A DNA stretch of 34,573 nt, from NCBI RefSeq assembly GCF_018403665.1, contig NZ_BOVJ01000017.1, positions 1 through 34,573 on the forward strand, written 5' to 3'. The DNA is from Paenibacillus cisolokensis (GTDB taxonomy: Bacteria; Bacillota; Bacilli; Paenibacillales; Paenibacillaceae). This document shows, one piece after another, positions 1-8,112 of the stretch. The position numbers and the translations under genes were made by a program. Every line of letters begins with the position of its first letter. Within the stretch, counting starts at the first letter, position 1. Below the pieces are notes generated by a model, which had not been told where the DNA came from, ran no database searches, and was given only the letters and a program-made list of their open reading frames with translations.

Positions 1-55
1 TTTTCGTGGCGTAGACTCCGGAATTAGGGGGCCTAGCCGATATCACCTAAAAGTC

Positions 56-98
56 AAAAATTGACCATCTTCTGAGCGATAGAAAATGGTCAATTTTT
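56..98 (-). terminator. Rho-independent terminator after spoVIF
   Basis: A perfect 13-bp stem (56-68 with 86-98, arms AAAAATTGACCAT/ATGGTCAATTTTT) lies just beyond the spoVIF stop codon. On the minus strand it is followed by a T-rich tract. Confidence 0.8.
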
Positions 99-115
99 GT
101 ACGGATGAATATGTG

Positions 116-389
116 CTACTTTTTCATCATCTTTTTCATCATATTTTCAAGCTGCTCAATATTACCGTTATTTTTCACGGCTTTAATAATTTCATTGGCG
201 GTTTCATTGCGTATCGGAATATTTACCAGTTTCGAAACCTTGTTAATCAACTTTCGAAGTTCTGCTTCATCCTGTATCGTTTTTTGATTTACTCCGCTTG
301 CTATTTTTTTACGGCTTGTTCAGACAATTGTTTACCCGTTGCTTTTTTACCGTGTTCAACACATCTTTGGAAATCCCTTTTCGGCTCAT
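116..389 (-). CDS. spoVIF: Stage VI sporulation protein F family (SpoVIF), two homopolymer frameshifts
   Basis: This small soluble protein resembles the SpoVIF/YjcC family, which acts late in spore coat assembly and resistance. The start ATG (389) follows an AAAGGTGGG ribosome binding site. As printed, the frame breaks twice on the minus strand, at an A6 run (343-348) and an A7 run (304-310). One extra A in each gives a continuous 91-residue protein that starts MSRKGISKDVLNTVKK, continues with ATGKQLSEQAVKKIASGV, and ends in a lysine/methionine-rich MMKKMMKK tail. The reconstructed length (276 nt with stop) is an exact multiple of three, so I favour sequence error over decay. Family assignment is from recalled sequence pattern. 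A terminator lies just downstream. Confidence 0.72.
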
Positions 390-860
390 GATGGCCCACC
401 TTTCTCATTACTGTGATCTAGATCATTCATAAAAAGAAATACAGATTCGGTGATGGTTAAGAAGCGCCTATTCTACGACTCATCACACTCCCTAGCCTCT
501 TTTTGATATCCGTACTGTTATGATATGAGGTGCACAAGCCAACTGCTTGTATATCCACCCATTCGCAGCGAAATGTGCAATTGTTTGTAACACAGCGGGT
601 ATTACGCTTTGCCCGAATCTTATCCAGCGCGAACTGCTTCCGCCTGTGTTGCATGCGATTGGCACTCCAAGGCGCATGATTCAAGAAATTGGTGACGCTG
701 CTGAGATGACAGTCTTGTCTGGCGGCATTGCGAATCTGAGGCTGAAATCGAGTTTTCTATGCTTGGTCATAAAATTAGACTTTTAGATATAGCACTTACC
801 CAAGCATTTCCGAAATAAAAAAATATAATATAGGAACTTAGTGGAAAGGAGTGAAAACGA
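390..860. other. Intergenic stretch with no recognisable gene
   Basis: About 470 bases separate the divergent spoVIF and first YjcZ-like gene. The only open frame of note (547-786, plus, 79 codons) has no clear ribosome binding site and no family I recognise; it could be a decayed gene fragment. No tRNA or convincing hairpin was seen. Confidence 0.5.
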
Positions 861-962
861 ATGAGCGGATTTGCAGGATTTGGATTCGGACGTCATTTCG
901 GCGTTGTCTTGGTTCTCTTTATTCTGTTGGTTATCATTCTTTCCTCCACCTTCATAATTTAA
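861..962 (+). CDS. YjcZ-family small sporulation membrane protein
   Basis: This 33-residue protein has the layout of the YjcZ family of tiny spore-associated proteins: a Gly/Phe-rich start (MSGFAGFGFGRHFG) followed by one hydrophobic helix (VVLVLFILLVIIL) filling the rest. The start is fixed by a strong ribosome binding site (AAAGGAG) ten bases upstream. It is too short for most gene callers. A second, similar gene follows 32 bases later, so this is a tandem pair. The exact role of the family is not established; membrane association in the forespore is the usual inference. Confidence 0.8.
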   Translation: MSGFAGFGFGRHFGVVLVLFILLVIILSSTFII

Positions 963-994
963 TAGGGTCATTGTCATGAAGAGTGCGAATACAA

Positions 995-1091
995 ATGGCC
1001 GCAGTTGCCGGATTTGGACGTCAGTTCGCCTTTATTTTGGTTCTTCTTTATTCTGCTGGTCATCACTCTGACCGGTATCTGCGTTATTTAA
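995..1091 (+). CDS. Second YjcZ-like small protein, frameshifted
   Basis: This is a near copy of the preceding gene. It reads MAAVAGFGRQFAFILVL and then, after dropping one base near 1041-1046 (GTTCTTCTTT here against GTTCTCTTT in the first copy), FILLVITLTGICVI and a stop. The repaired protein is 31 residues with the same Gly/Phe start and single hydrophobic helix. No clear ribosome binding site precedes it. Either it is a decayed duplicate or it carries a one-base insertion error. Confidence 0.55.
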
Positions 1092-1182
1092 AATTTAATA
1101 CTGTATCACTGGGATGCAGCCGCTCCTCCATCATCGTCTGATATCTGGACTAAAGCGCAGAGGCTATTCACGTGCACTCGGT

Positions 1183-1210
1183 TCCCCGTCCCTTGCGGCG
1201 GGGACTTTTT
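1183..1210 (+). terminator. Hairpin with T-tract in the aroF leader
   Basis: A GC-rich hairpin (TCCCCG at 1183-1188 pairs with CGGGGA at 1199-1204) is followed directly by TTTTT and lies 31 bases before the aroF start. It could end YjcZ transcription or attenuate aroF. No T-box AGGGTGG-type element is visible upstream. Confidence 0.55.
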
Positions 1211-1240
1211 GCATTTTATATCGAAGAGAGGAAGAGGGAA

Positions 1241-2317
1241 ATGGGACATCGGACTTTGGAGCAGTTGCGTACTATGGTGGACGAAGTCAACGGACAATTG
1301 CTGAAGCTGATTAGCGATCGTGCCGCGTTGGTGAAGGAAATGGGCGAGGTAAAGGAAAGACAAGGGGTGCCGAAGTTTGATCCGGCGAGGGAGAAGGAGA
1401 TGCTCGACGTGCTGGTGGCGGCAAATCCGGGCCCTTTCGACGCGGCTGCGATCCGTCATATATTCAAGGAGATTTTCAAGGTGTCGATGGAGCTACAGGG
1501 ACAATCCCACCGGAAACAGCTGCTGGTCAGCCGGAAGAAACAAGCGGAAGATACGGTTATCGAGATCAAAGGCGTCCAAATCGGCGGGAACCGCTCCTTT
1601 ATGGTGGCCGGCCCTTGTTCGGTCGAGAGCCGCGAGCAGCTGCGGGAGGTGGGCCGCGCTTTGAAGGAGGAAGGCGTGCCAATGCTTCGAGGCGGCGCCT
1701 TCAAGCCGAGAACGTCTCCCTATGATTTCCAGGGGCTTGGGGTGAAAGGTCTCAAGCTCATGCGCGAGGTCGCCGACGAATTCGGATTGCTCGCCGTTAG
1801 CGAGATCGTCGATCCGGCAACAATCGGAATTGCGGCGGATTACTTGGACGTGATCCAAATCGGCGCCCGCAACATGCAGAACTTCGAGCTGTTGAAAGCC
1901 GCGGGCGAATCAAAGGTTCCCGTGCTGCTCAAACGCGGTCTGGCCGCGACGATGGAGGAGTGGCTGCATGCGGCGGAATACGTCGTATCGCGTGGTAATA
2001 CGCAGGTAATTCTCGTCGAACGCGGTATCCGCAGCTATGAGAAGTGGACGCGGAACACGCTCGACATTTCGGCGGTGCCGCTCATTAAACAAGAAAGCCA
2101 CCTGCCCGTATTGGTCGACGTCAGCCACGCAACCGGCCGCAAGGATATCCTGCTGCCATGTGCCAAAGCGGCTCTCGCAGCCGGGGCGGACGGAGTGATG
2201 GTGGAGGTGCATCCGAATCCGCCAACTGCTCTGTCCGACGCCGATCAGCAGATCGATATCCCTCAATTTCGCAAATTGTACCGGGAAATTCGCGATTCCG
2301 GACTGTTCAAGCTATAA
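1241..2317 (+). CDS. aroF: Bifunctional chorismate mutase / 3-deoxy-7-phosphoheptulonate synthase
   Basis: It catalyses the first step of the shikimate pathway (phosphoenolpyruvate + erythrose 4-phosphate to DAHP). The N-terminal AroQ-type chorismate mutase domain (about residues 1-90) is thought to act as a feedback sensor for prephenate/chorismate in the Bacillus enzyme, there called AroA(G). The protein has 358 residues. The DAHP synthase part begins around residue 110 and shows [26 protein letters not shown], the QIGARNMQN strand, LLKRG and DVSHATGR, all typical of the type I beta family. ATG 1241 is chosen over an upstream in-frame GTG-type start because GAGGAAGAGGG precedes it and a terminator-like hairpin lies further upstream. 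It is intact. Confidence 0.95.
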   Translation: MGHRTLEQLRTMVDEVNGQLLKLISDRAALVKEMGEVKERQGVPKFDPAREKEMLDVLVAANPGPFDAAAIRHIFKEIFKVSMELQGQSHRKQLLVSRKKQAEDTVIEIKGVQIGGNRSFMVAGPCSVESREQLREVGRALKEEGVPMLRGGAFKPRTSPYDFQGLGVKGLKLMREVADEFGLLAVSEIVDPATIGIAADYLDVIQIGARNMQNFELLKAAGESKVPVLLKRGLAATMEEWLHAAEYVVSRGNTQVILVERGIRSYEKWTRNTLDISAVPLIKQESHLPVLVDVSHATGRKDILLPCAKAALAAGADGVMVEVHPNPPTALSDADQQIDIPQFRKLYREIRDSGLFKL

Positions 2318-2338
2318 GCGACGGATCCGGATTTATCC

Positions 2339-2390
2339 GACATGTCTCGATTTATCCCCCTCTTTCGTCGGAGGATAAATCGGACATGTC
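2339..2390. repeat. Long imperfect inverted repeat downstream of aroF
   Basis: Two arms (2339-2357 and 2373-2390) pair over 18 bp with a single bulged T: GACATGTCTCGATTTATCC against GGATAAATCGGACATGTC. A partial third copy of the ATTTATCC word lies at 2331-2338. It has no T-tract, so it is an untypical terminator and could be a small palindromic repeat element. Confidence 0.7.
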
Positions 2391-2570
2391 CACTAGGCCG
2401 ATGCGAACGACAAGAGAAGACGCAGAGACAGCAGAGGCATGATCGGCAACCGAGAGCGGCCACCCAGCATCGTGAAGTGATTAGCGGTGCACCACGCGGA
2501 CATCGTGAGTCCGCTGGCTTTGTAATTTGCGACGCGGGCTGTAGTTATCATTGGATTATTCAATAAACTT

Positions 2571-3423
2571 CTAATCCTTAACCTCAAGCGTAAATCTTGG
2601 GGCCGCTTGTGCGCGAAAATCCTCTAGACTTTTACCATCAATTTTTTCAAAGGGGCTATTTATGCTATAGCTTATTACTTCGTATAGCCCTGTTGTTTTG
2701 GGGGCGACCAAATTAATTTCCCCGATTGCAGTTTTGCTTTCAGGCACATCTACTAGTAAATAAGGTTTATCATTAACAGTTGCAGACTCAAAACCAACCG
2801 TTGCCATTATCAACACTTGACCCGCCTTATTGCCTGGATAGGAAACATTATACATTAACTTAAATTTCTCTTGAGGTTTGACTGTAAGAGTAACAGGTGG
2901 AGGTGGCATAACACCTGTTTTTAATATCTGGAAATCAAAATCCTGATTTAATGTATAGTCGTATTGCAAGTCACTTTCATTTGCCGGCTTCGTAGATTCT
3001 GCTTGAGGAATGAAATCAACATTTTTCAAAGATGATTCGAAAACAATATCCTGAACAATGCTCGCTCCATACCAAGGTATAATCTGATTTAGCTCTTTTG
3101 CATGTATTTCAGAACCAATATTGAAAGTAATAAATAATTTATGAGCACCACTCATTTTGAACGAAGTCTCTGTCTTTCCCGTTATTGTTGAACTTGACCG
3201 TAATCGGCTTTGTCGGGTCGGAAATATATAATGTGCGATTAATTTTGTTACTATTAGCAGGCTCATTGAAACTGTGTTCATTAAAAACATCTATTCCAAC
3301 ACTGCTAGAAAATTGTTCGTATTTTGTATTATCCCATTTTTCAATTTTAGGATCAGTATTGTGAGTTGTACATCCTGTTACGATTATTATAGCAGCGATT
3401 AAGATCAGAATTAATTTTTTCAT
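2571..3423 (-). CDS. Predicted lipoprotein of unknown function, frameshifted
   Basis: The start ATG (3423) follows a GGGGATAAGGGGAATT ribosome binding site. The protein begins MKKLILILIAAIIIVTGC, a type II signal peptide with lipobox Cys, so it should be exported and lipid-anchored. The frame breaks near 3175-3180 (TTTCCC on plus): the first part ends ...VKFNNNGK and the second resumes TETSFKMSGAHKLF. Removing one base gives a 283-residue protein. The mature part looks beta-rich and contains a VTLTVKPQEKFKL strand; it ends FTLEVKD. I recognise no family. It lies downstream of the BlaR1-like gene on the same strand, with a strong hairpin between them. Confidence 0.6.
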
Positions 3424-3450
3424 AATTCCCCTTATCCCCAAACAATGATA

Positions 3451-3488
3451 ATCATGAAACGCTGAGATTACCCTCAGCGTTTCATGAT
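3451..3488. terminator. Perfect 16-bp hairpin between BlaR1-like and lipoprotein genes
   Basis: The arms ATCATGAAACGCTGAG (3451-3466) and CTCAGCGTTTCATGAT (3473-3488) pair perfectly around a six-base loop. The plus-strand side is followed by TTTTGAT; the minus side has a weaker T-rich tail. It may terminate or attenuate read-through from the repressor/peptidase genes into the lipoprotein gene. Confidence 0.75.
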
Positions 3489-3574
3489 TTTTGATCCTAT
3501 ATGTTAAACAATGGTCCTGGAAATTGTAGCTGTTTGAGTTTCATTTAACGTTTCCAAAGGTCATATCGTTACTT

Positions 3575-4734
3575 TCATTTAGATGGTGCAGAAGCAGACT
3601 GTTCGTTCGGGAGTTTATAAATCGACTGTTGCGGCGTATATTCGAGCTGACTATCAGATTTGAAACCGGCAGGTGCCGAAGCGGCCCGGTAACCTTCAAC
3701 GTTTTGTACTGGCGTGTACCCGGTATTTTGGTCTTGCCCACCTGCGGCATATGCCGTAACAGCGCCTATCAATAGTGCGAGCAATGGTACAGCAATTGCA
3801 AAAGTACGGCTCCATTTTTTTGTTTCGAATCACCTTGCTTCAAAATCATATCTATTCTCCTCTCAAGTTGTTTTTTCTTGTTGCCACTCAAAGCGGAATA
3901 CAGCTTGCTACGACGATTAGCCGTGTTCCAGAGAACCTTCAAGAGTAATGAACAGTAACCCCTCCTTTCCTCTCTATTCATTGATCTTGTAACGCTTTCG
4001 TCACATGATAGTTCACAAAAGCGATCAATGTCTCGTCTAATCAGATACACAATCGGGTTATACCAGTGAATGGCTTGAACGAAGATCATCAAATACTTTA
4101 ACCACGGGTCATGACGCTTCCAATGTGTTAATTCATGAAAAATACATATTTTAATTCTTCTGAAGTTAATGTAATTTCAGGCAAAATAATATATGGCCGA
4201 ATAACACCGGAAATAAAGGGGGTTGTTGCATAGGGGGATGAGTATACTAAAATTTTTTTGTATATCCCCAATTGCTTTTTGCATTTTTCAAATAAATTCA
4301 ATGTATTCAAATCATCAACATATCTACAAACCCGAAAAATATAATGATTAAATCTATAATTTTGTATAAATGCTAAGGCTATATAAATCAGCGTGCCTGC
4401 CATAAGCAAATAAGATAAATGTCTAAAATGAAAAAGTATCTCATTCAATTTACTCCAATACAACTTGTATCCAACATCTATGGATAACGGCATGGAGTAT
4501 GAAATATTAAAAATTTGTGCGCTCGTTTCATGCAGGCCGATTTTTTCAAAAAAGTCATAAATATTCCTAAATATGGTGTTAAAAGAAAAAATAAAAAAAT
4601 ACACGCGTATAATAATGCCATTTTGCTGACATGAACAGAAGCGTCTTAGAACTAAGTAAAGTAAGGGTCAAGTATAATACTCCCGCAATAATTGAGACAA
4701 TGAGTAGTTGGTAATATAAATAGATAATTGACAT
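3575..4734 (-). CDS. BlaR1/MecR1-like M56 family membrane metallopeptidase, frameshifted three times
   Basis: M56 peptidases of this type sense a cell-envelope signal and inactivate the partner BlaI-like repressor. ATG 4734 (MSIIYLYYQLLIVSIIAGVL) follows the repressor stop by six bases, with GGAGT as ribosome binding site. N-terminal membrane helices come first. The zinc protease motif HELTHW is recovered after adding one T at the minus-strand T5 run (4138-4142) and leads to RHDPW and CELSCDESVTRSM, the third-ligand region. Other shifts are an extra base at 4593-4599 and a missing base at 3815-3821; together they give exactly 387 codons. After the last helix (about residue 315) only a short QDQNTGYTPVQNVEGY-type tail remains, so the large beta-lactam-binding sensor domain of true BlaR1 is absent. 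Confidence 0.72.
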
Positions 4735-4740
4735 TATATG

Positions 4741-5111
4741 CTACTCCTCCAAACGCTTCATAAGACTTTCAATTTCCTCCTTAGTTAAATCTCCATTGTC
4801 ACATAACGCAGAAACAAAACCGTAAACCGACCCCTTATAGATTTCTTTTATAAACTGTTTCGTTTCTAAATCCTGATATTCACGCTCAGTTATACAGGCT
4901 TCATAATGATGAGCTTTTCCTACTCGAGTTGACGTAAGAAATCCTTTATTAATCAGACGAGATAAAAATGTAATTGTTGTATTATGCTTCCATTCACTTG
5001 CCTCCGGTAATTGATCCATGATTTCTCTCATTGTCACAGAACGTTCTGCTTTCCAAATCAAATCCATTATTTTTTTTCTGTTGCAGACAACCTTTGAAGT
5101 TTTTTCGTCAT
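4741..5111 (-). CDS. BlaI/MecI/CopY-family winged-helix repressor, one frameshift
   Basis: This DNA-binding repressor should control its own operon and be inactivated by the M56 peptidase encoded six bases downstream. The true start is ATG 5111 (MTKKLQRLSATEKK) behind GGAGAAAACATC. One A is missing from an A8 run near 5070, splitting the start from IMDLIWKAERSVTMREI. Adding it gives 123 residues, the usual family size. The winged helix covers about residues 8-75 (HNTTITFLSRLINKGFL recognition region, then a KAHHYEACIT wing), and the C-terminal helices (FVSALCDNGDLTKEEIESL) are the dimerisation part. The pairing with an M56 peptidase is the standard bla/mec two-gene sensor layout. Confidence 0.85.
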
Positions 5112-5128
5112 GATGTTTTCTCCTTTTA

Positions 5129-5182
5129 GTCTACATTATGTCTACATTGATTAGTCTACACCTTGAAGACATAAGGTGTCAA
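5129..5182 (-). promoter_or_regulatory. Promoter with triple GTCTACA repeat, likely BlaI-type operator
   Basis: Reading on the minus strand, TTGACA (5177-5182) and TAGACT (5153-5158) are separated by 18 bases. Three direct copies of TGTAGAC (plus-strand GTCTACA at 5129-5135, 5140-5146 and 5154-5160) cover the -10 and the start region, and include the near-palindrome ACATTATGT. BlaI/MecI proteins bind TACA/TGTA half-sites, so this is the expected autoregulatory operator; that role is inferred. Confidence 0.65.
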
Positions 5183-5189
5183 TTCATTT

Positions 5190-5397
5190 TATTATTCCTG
5201 CTTGAACCAAACCAATATCCGTTTGTTTACCAAGAAGCTCAAGCATCAGAGGCCGAAACTGCCCGGACAGCATTTCTTCCATTAGATCCGTCTGGTCATC
5301 TGTAAAGCGATAGAGCTTGGCCTGTTGCTCTGCGGTTTTGCTAGTGATCGTTATTGGCAAAATGTGTTCGTAGCTGGTTCTTGTTTCTTCACTTTTA
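5190..5397 (-). pseudogene. 3' fragment of an unrecognised gene
   Basis: An open frame of about 65 codons runs on the minus strand from about 5395 down to a TGA near 5190. It reads TSYEHILPITITSKTAEQQ and then KLYRFTDDQTDLMEEMLSG, and ends QTDIGLVQAGIIK. It has no start codon or ribosome binding site, and a stop sits immediately upstream, so it appears to be the C-terminal end of a truncated gene. I do not recognise the family. It abuts a TetR remnant on the other strand, marking a deletion or recombination junction near 5397. Confidence 0.45.
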
Positions 5398-5574
5398 AAT
5401 CACGGATTAAATGAAGACGTTATGCTTCGGTTTATGGGAATAGCTTACGTAGGTGTAGTGGAATGGCGGATTATGAATGGCAAGCCTTATCCGCCTCAGG
5501 TCATGGCTAATCAAGCGGGGATCTTGTTGGAGAGGATTGTATATAAAAGTATTCAAGCCCCTCAGTTTTTCTGA
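5398..5574 (+). pseudogene. C-terminal remnant of a TetR-family regulator
   Basis: The frame NHGLNEDVMLRFMGIAYVGV, continuing EWRIMNGKPYPPQVMANQAG and ILLERIV, matches the typical end of TetR-family ligand-binding domains (membrane-proximal helix, then a xGxPxSPxxMAxQ-type motif). Only 58 codons remain; the helix-turn-helix and start are gone. A hairpin overlaps its end. Confidence 0.5.
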
Positions 5575-5581
5575 AGGGCTT
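5553..5581. terminator. Hairpin between TetR remnant and tRNA-Leu
   Basis: AGCCCCTCAG and CTGAAGGGCT pair around TTTTT with one mismatch. It is positioned to end tRNA-Leu transcription on the minus strand, or the old TetR gene on plus. Confidence 0.5.
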
Positions 5582-5593
5582 CACTTGTAAGTA

Positions 5594-5680
5594 TGGTGCG
5601 GTCGAGAGGACTTGAACCTCCACGGGTTTGACCCCACTAGAACCTGAATCTAGCGCGTCTGCCAATTCCGCCACGACCGC
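5594..5680 (-). tRNA. tRNA-Leu (anticodon CAG)
   Basis: The 87-nt cloverleaf includes an encoded CCA end. The acceptor stem GCGGTCG pairs with CGACCGC, the anticodon stem is CTAGA/TCTAG with loop TTCAGGT (anticodon CAG), and a long variable arm (class II) precedes the GTTCAAGTC T-loop. Confidence 0.97.
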
Positions 5681-5719
5681 GTTTTTCCGACGCTGCCAAG
5701 TTTTGCGGCAACGAAATAT

Positions 5720-5748
5720 ATAATATCACGCCTTCAACAGAGAGTCAA
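5720..5748 (-). promoter_or_regulatory. Sigma-A promoter of tRNA-Leu
   Basis: On the minus strand TTGACT (5743-5748) and TATTAT (5720-5725) are exactly 17 bases apart. The tRNA begins about 40 bases downstream of the -10. Confidence 0.85.
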
Positions 5749-5945
5749 CCGGAAATTTTCCAATACGGGCACCGTCGGTCGGAATGCGGTTTTCCTCATG
5801 CACCGGCACATGCCAACGAACCGTAATGGCTCTCTTTTTTTGACCAACAGCGTTTTAACAATAACAAATCCCTATTGACATGATCATAACCAAACGGGAA
5901 GATAGTACTGTAGCCAATTTTTGTTTTAACAGGAGGCACCCATTC

Positions 5946-6757
5946 GTGAGCGATAAACATCCCCGCCTGATCCAATCGGTACAGCGGGCCCTGGATATCA
6001 TCAACTGTTTCGATTCCCTGCACGTCCAACTGTCGCTGACGGAAATCAGCGAGAAGCTGAACTTGAATATCAGCACCGTGTACGGCTTGATCAATACGCT
6101 TAGCGCCTATTCATACATCGATAAAAATCCGGATAACGGCAAATACAAGCTGGGCCTGGAATTTCTGCTGAAGGCCAACCTCGTCTCGCAAAGTCTTGAT
6201 CTGAAGGAAATCGGCCACTCCTATTTAACCGATCTGACCAAAAAGTATCATGAAACCTCACATTTATACGTGTACCAGCACGAACAGATTTTTGCGTGGA
6301 CAAGGTCGAATCGCCCAACAACTACTTCATTATCAGTTCAAGAGCGGGGCATAAGCTGCCGATGCACGCCTCCGCTTCCGGCAAAGTATTTTTGGCGTAT
6401 ATGTCCGAAGCCGAGCTGCAAAATTTCCTGAACAACAATAAGCTCGCCGCGCTGACGGATAAGACTATTACGGATAAAAAGAAACTGCTCGCCAACCTGC
6501 AGCAAATCCGGGAACGGGGATACGGCATCGAGGACGAAGAAATCGAACCGGGCGCTTACAGCCTGGCGGCCCCCGTCAAGGACGCTTCCCATCGCATCGT
6601 CGGCACGATCAGCGTAGTCGGCTCTTTGGCGCGGATCCGGGAGCAGGAGGATAACATTCTGGCCGATCTGCTTGCGGCGGCGGAAGCGATCTCCCATCAA
6701 TTCGGTTACCGGTTTCAATCCGCGCCTCAAAAAGGGCTCGAAACGGGAAACGCTTGA
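5946..6757 (+). CDS. IclR-family transcriptional regulator, one frameshift
   Basis: The regulator has an N-terminal winged helix (about residues 8-70: LIQSVQRALDIINCFDSL, LSLTEISEKLNLNISTVYGL) and a C-terminal IclR effector domain (residues 90-260) with the HASASGKVFLAYM motif and PVKDASHRIVGTISVVG. GTG 5946 is preceded by AGGAGG. The frame breaks at a T5 run (6289-6293); one more T joins HEQIF to CVDKVESPNNYF and gives 270 residues, the normal family length. It faces the M20 hydrolase/ATC hydrolase/Liv transporter operon and is the obvious candidate regulator for it. IclR proteins usually sense small carboxylates or catabolic intermediates; the ligand here is unknown. Confidence 0.85.
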
Positions 6758-6804
6758 CGGAGCAGTTCCGGGTCCCGGTCGGTGCGGGCGGCCTTCGTCC
6801 GTCT

Positions 6805-6834
6805 TTATTCCCGCCGAAAAATTCCGGCGGAATC
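6805..6834. terminator. Hairpin between convergent iclR and hydrolase genes
   Basis: ATTCCCGCCG and CCGGCGGAAT pair with one bulge around an A/T-rich loop, in the 125-base gap where the two genes converge. It has no long T-tract, so it is a weak candidate. Confidence 0.4.
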
Positions 6835-6882
6835 GTAAATATGCCGTTCTCTCTCGATTCGCTTGCATTTTTCCGGCGAGGC

Positions 6883-8112
6883 TTATCGCGCCAGACGCAG
6901 CAGGGCATGGTACAGCACCCGGGCTCCTAACCCGCAGTCCGCTTCGGAGCTCCATTCCCCCGGGTGATGGCTGATTCCGCCGCGGGAGCGTACGAAGATC
7001 ATGCCTATCGGCCACTTTCCGCTAAACTGCATGCCGTCGTGACCGGCCCCGCTGACGAGCTCGGGCAAATCCCCCAGCCCGGCAAGCCGGCCCGCGCAGG
7101 CAACGGCCTCCTTCACTTCCGGGGAGCTTGGAGCCGGCGCGACTCTTTGCAGCAAATCGATCTTGAGCTCCAGGCCGCGCTTCCGGCACACCTGGCTGGC
7201 GTAATCCCTTATGCGGCCTTCCAGCGCGTTTCTGTCCGCCTCGTCGATATCACGAAGATCCAGCGAAAACTGAACCTCGCCCGGGATCACATTGATTCCG
7301 CCGGGATGCGTCCGGAGCTTGCCGACCGTGGCCACGGCGTTGGGAAATTCCGCGGTTTCCGCATAAATGTAATTCAGCACCTCGGCCGCGGCCTGCAGCG
7401 GATCCTTCCGCAGGTTCATCGGGGTCGCTCCGGCATGTCCCGCCTGGCCCGTGATCGTGATCTGCTGCCACAGCGGTCCGGCAATCCCGGTGACGAGTCC
7501 TACCGGCGCACCCAGATTTTCCAGCACCTTCCCCTGCTCAATATGAAGCTCCACGTACGCCTTGACTTGCTCCGGCGCTTTGGCCGCCTCATGCAGGCGT
7601 TCAGGCCGCAGTCCCGCCGACCTCATTGCATCCGCGATCGAAATCCCCTCCGCATCCTTGTGCCCCAGGTCTTCCGGCCGCAAGGTTCCGGCCATGGCCC
7701 GGCTTCCCAGCATGCCGAATCCGAACCGCGAGCCTTCCTCGTCGGTGAACGCTGCGACCTCTATCGGATGCACGGTGGCGACGCCTTGCTCCTCCATCGC
7801 TTGCAGCGCTTCGACCGCCGCGAGCACGCCCAGGGCTCCGTCGAATTTGCCGCCGTCCGGCACCGTATCGATATGGGAGCCCGTAAGGATGACCGGGGCC
7901 CCGGGATCGCTTCCCTCCCGGCGTCCGATCAGGTTGCCGGCCGCGTCCTCGCGCACCGACAGCCCCGCTTCCCGCATATAGCGCACCACCAGATCCTTGG
8001 CCGAACGCTCTTCTTCGGTAAAGGAAAAACGGGTGACTCCCCCGCTCTCCCGCCGGCCGATTTCGCCGAGTTCCATTAGCCGTTTCCACAGGCGTCCGGC
8101 GTTAATCGCCAT
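6883..8112 (-). CDS. M20-family Zn-dependent N-carbamoyl-L-amino acid hydrolase / allantoate amidohydrolase
   Basis: The enzyme hydrolyses a carbamoyl (or ureido) group from an amino acid. Its 409 residues show the M20 metal site: GSHIDTVPDGGKFDGALG (His and bridging Asp), FTDEEGSRFG (catalytic Glu pair), VELHIEQG, the dimerisation-domain Arg/His segment ITGQAGHAGATPMNLRKDP, and the terminal SGAGHDG and SRGGISHHPGEW. ATG 8112 (MAINAGRLWKRL) is chosen because GGAGG lies eight bases upstream; the longer in-frame start lacks one. The start overlaps the end of the ATC-hydrolase-like gene by 11 bases, so the two are translationally linked. In Pseudomonas the pair AtcB/AtcC (ATC hydrolase plus M20 carbamoyl-cysteine hydrolase) makes L-cysteine, which suggests the same chemistry here; true substrate unknown. 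Confidence 0.9.
   Translation of the reverse strand: MAINAGRLWKRLMELGEIGRRESGGVTRFSFTEEERSAKDLVVRYMREAGLSVREDAAGNLIGRREGSDPGAPVILTGSHIDTVPDGGKFDGALGVLAAVEALQAMEEQGVATVHPIEVAAFTDEEGSRFGFGMLGSRAMAGTLRPEDLGHKDAEGISIADAMRSAGLRPERLHEAAKAPEQVKAYVELHIEQGKVLENLGAPVGLVTGIAGPLWQQITITGQAGHAGATPMNLRKDPLQAAAEVLNYIYAETAEFPNAVATVGKLRTHPGGINVIPGEVQFSLDLRDIDEADRNALEGRIRDYASQVCRKRGLELKIDLLQRVAPAPSSPEVKEAVACAGRLAGLGDLPELVSGAGHDGMQFSGKWPIGMIFVRSRGGISHHPGEWSSEADCGLGARVLYHALLRLAR

Noticed and set aside
86..391. Plus-strand open frame of about 100 codons over spoVIF
   Set aside because: It is the antisense shadow of the frameshifted minus-strand spoVIF gene, with biased Phe/Ile content and no ribosome binding site.
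547..786. 79-codon plus-strand frame as a possible gene
   Set aside because: No ribosome binding site, no recognisable family and no neighbour logic; kept only as unassigned intergenic sequence.
1092..1240. T-box leader upstream of aroF
   Set aside because: A terminator-like hairpin exists, but the conserved AGGGTGGNACCGCG element and specifier stem are not present.
3575..4734. True beta-lactam resistance sensor (BlaR1)
   Set aside because: There is no penicillin-binding C-terminal domain and no beta-lactamase gene nearby, so only the M56 peptidase family is claimed.
5594..5680. Attachment-site duplication marking an island inserted at tRNA-Leu
   Set aside because: No second copy of the tRNA 3' end was found on the far side of the AT-rich region, and no integrase gene is present.
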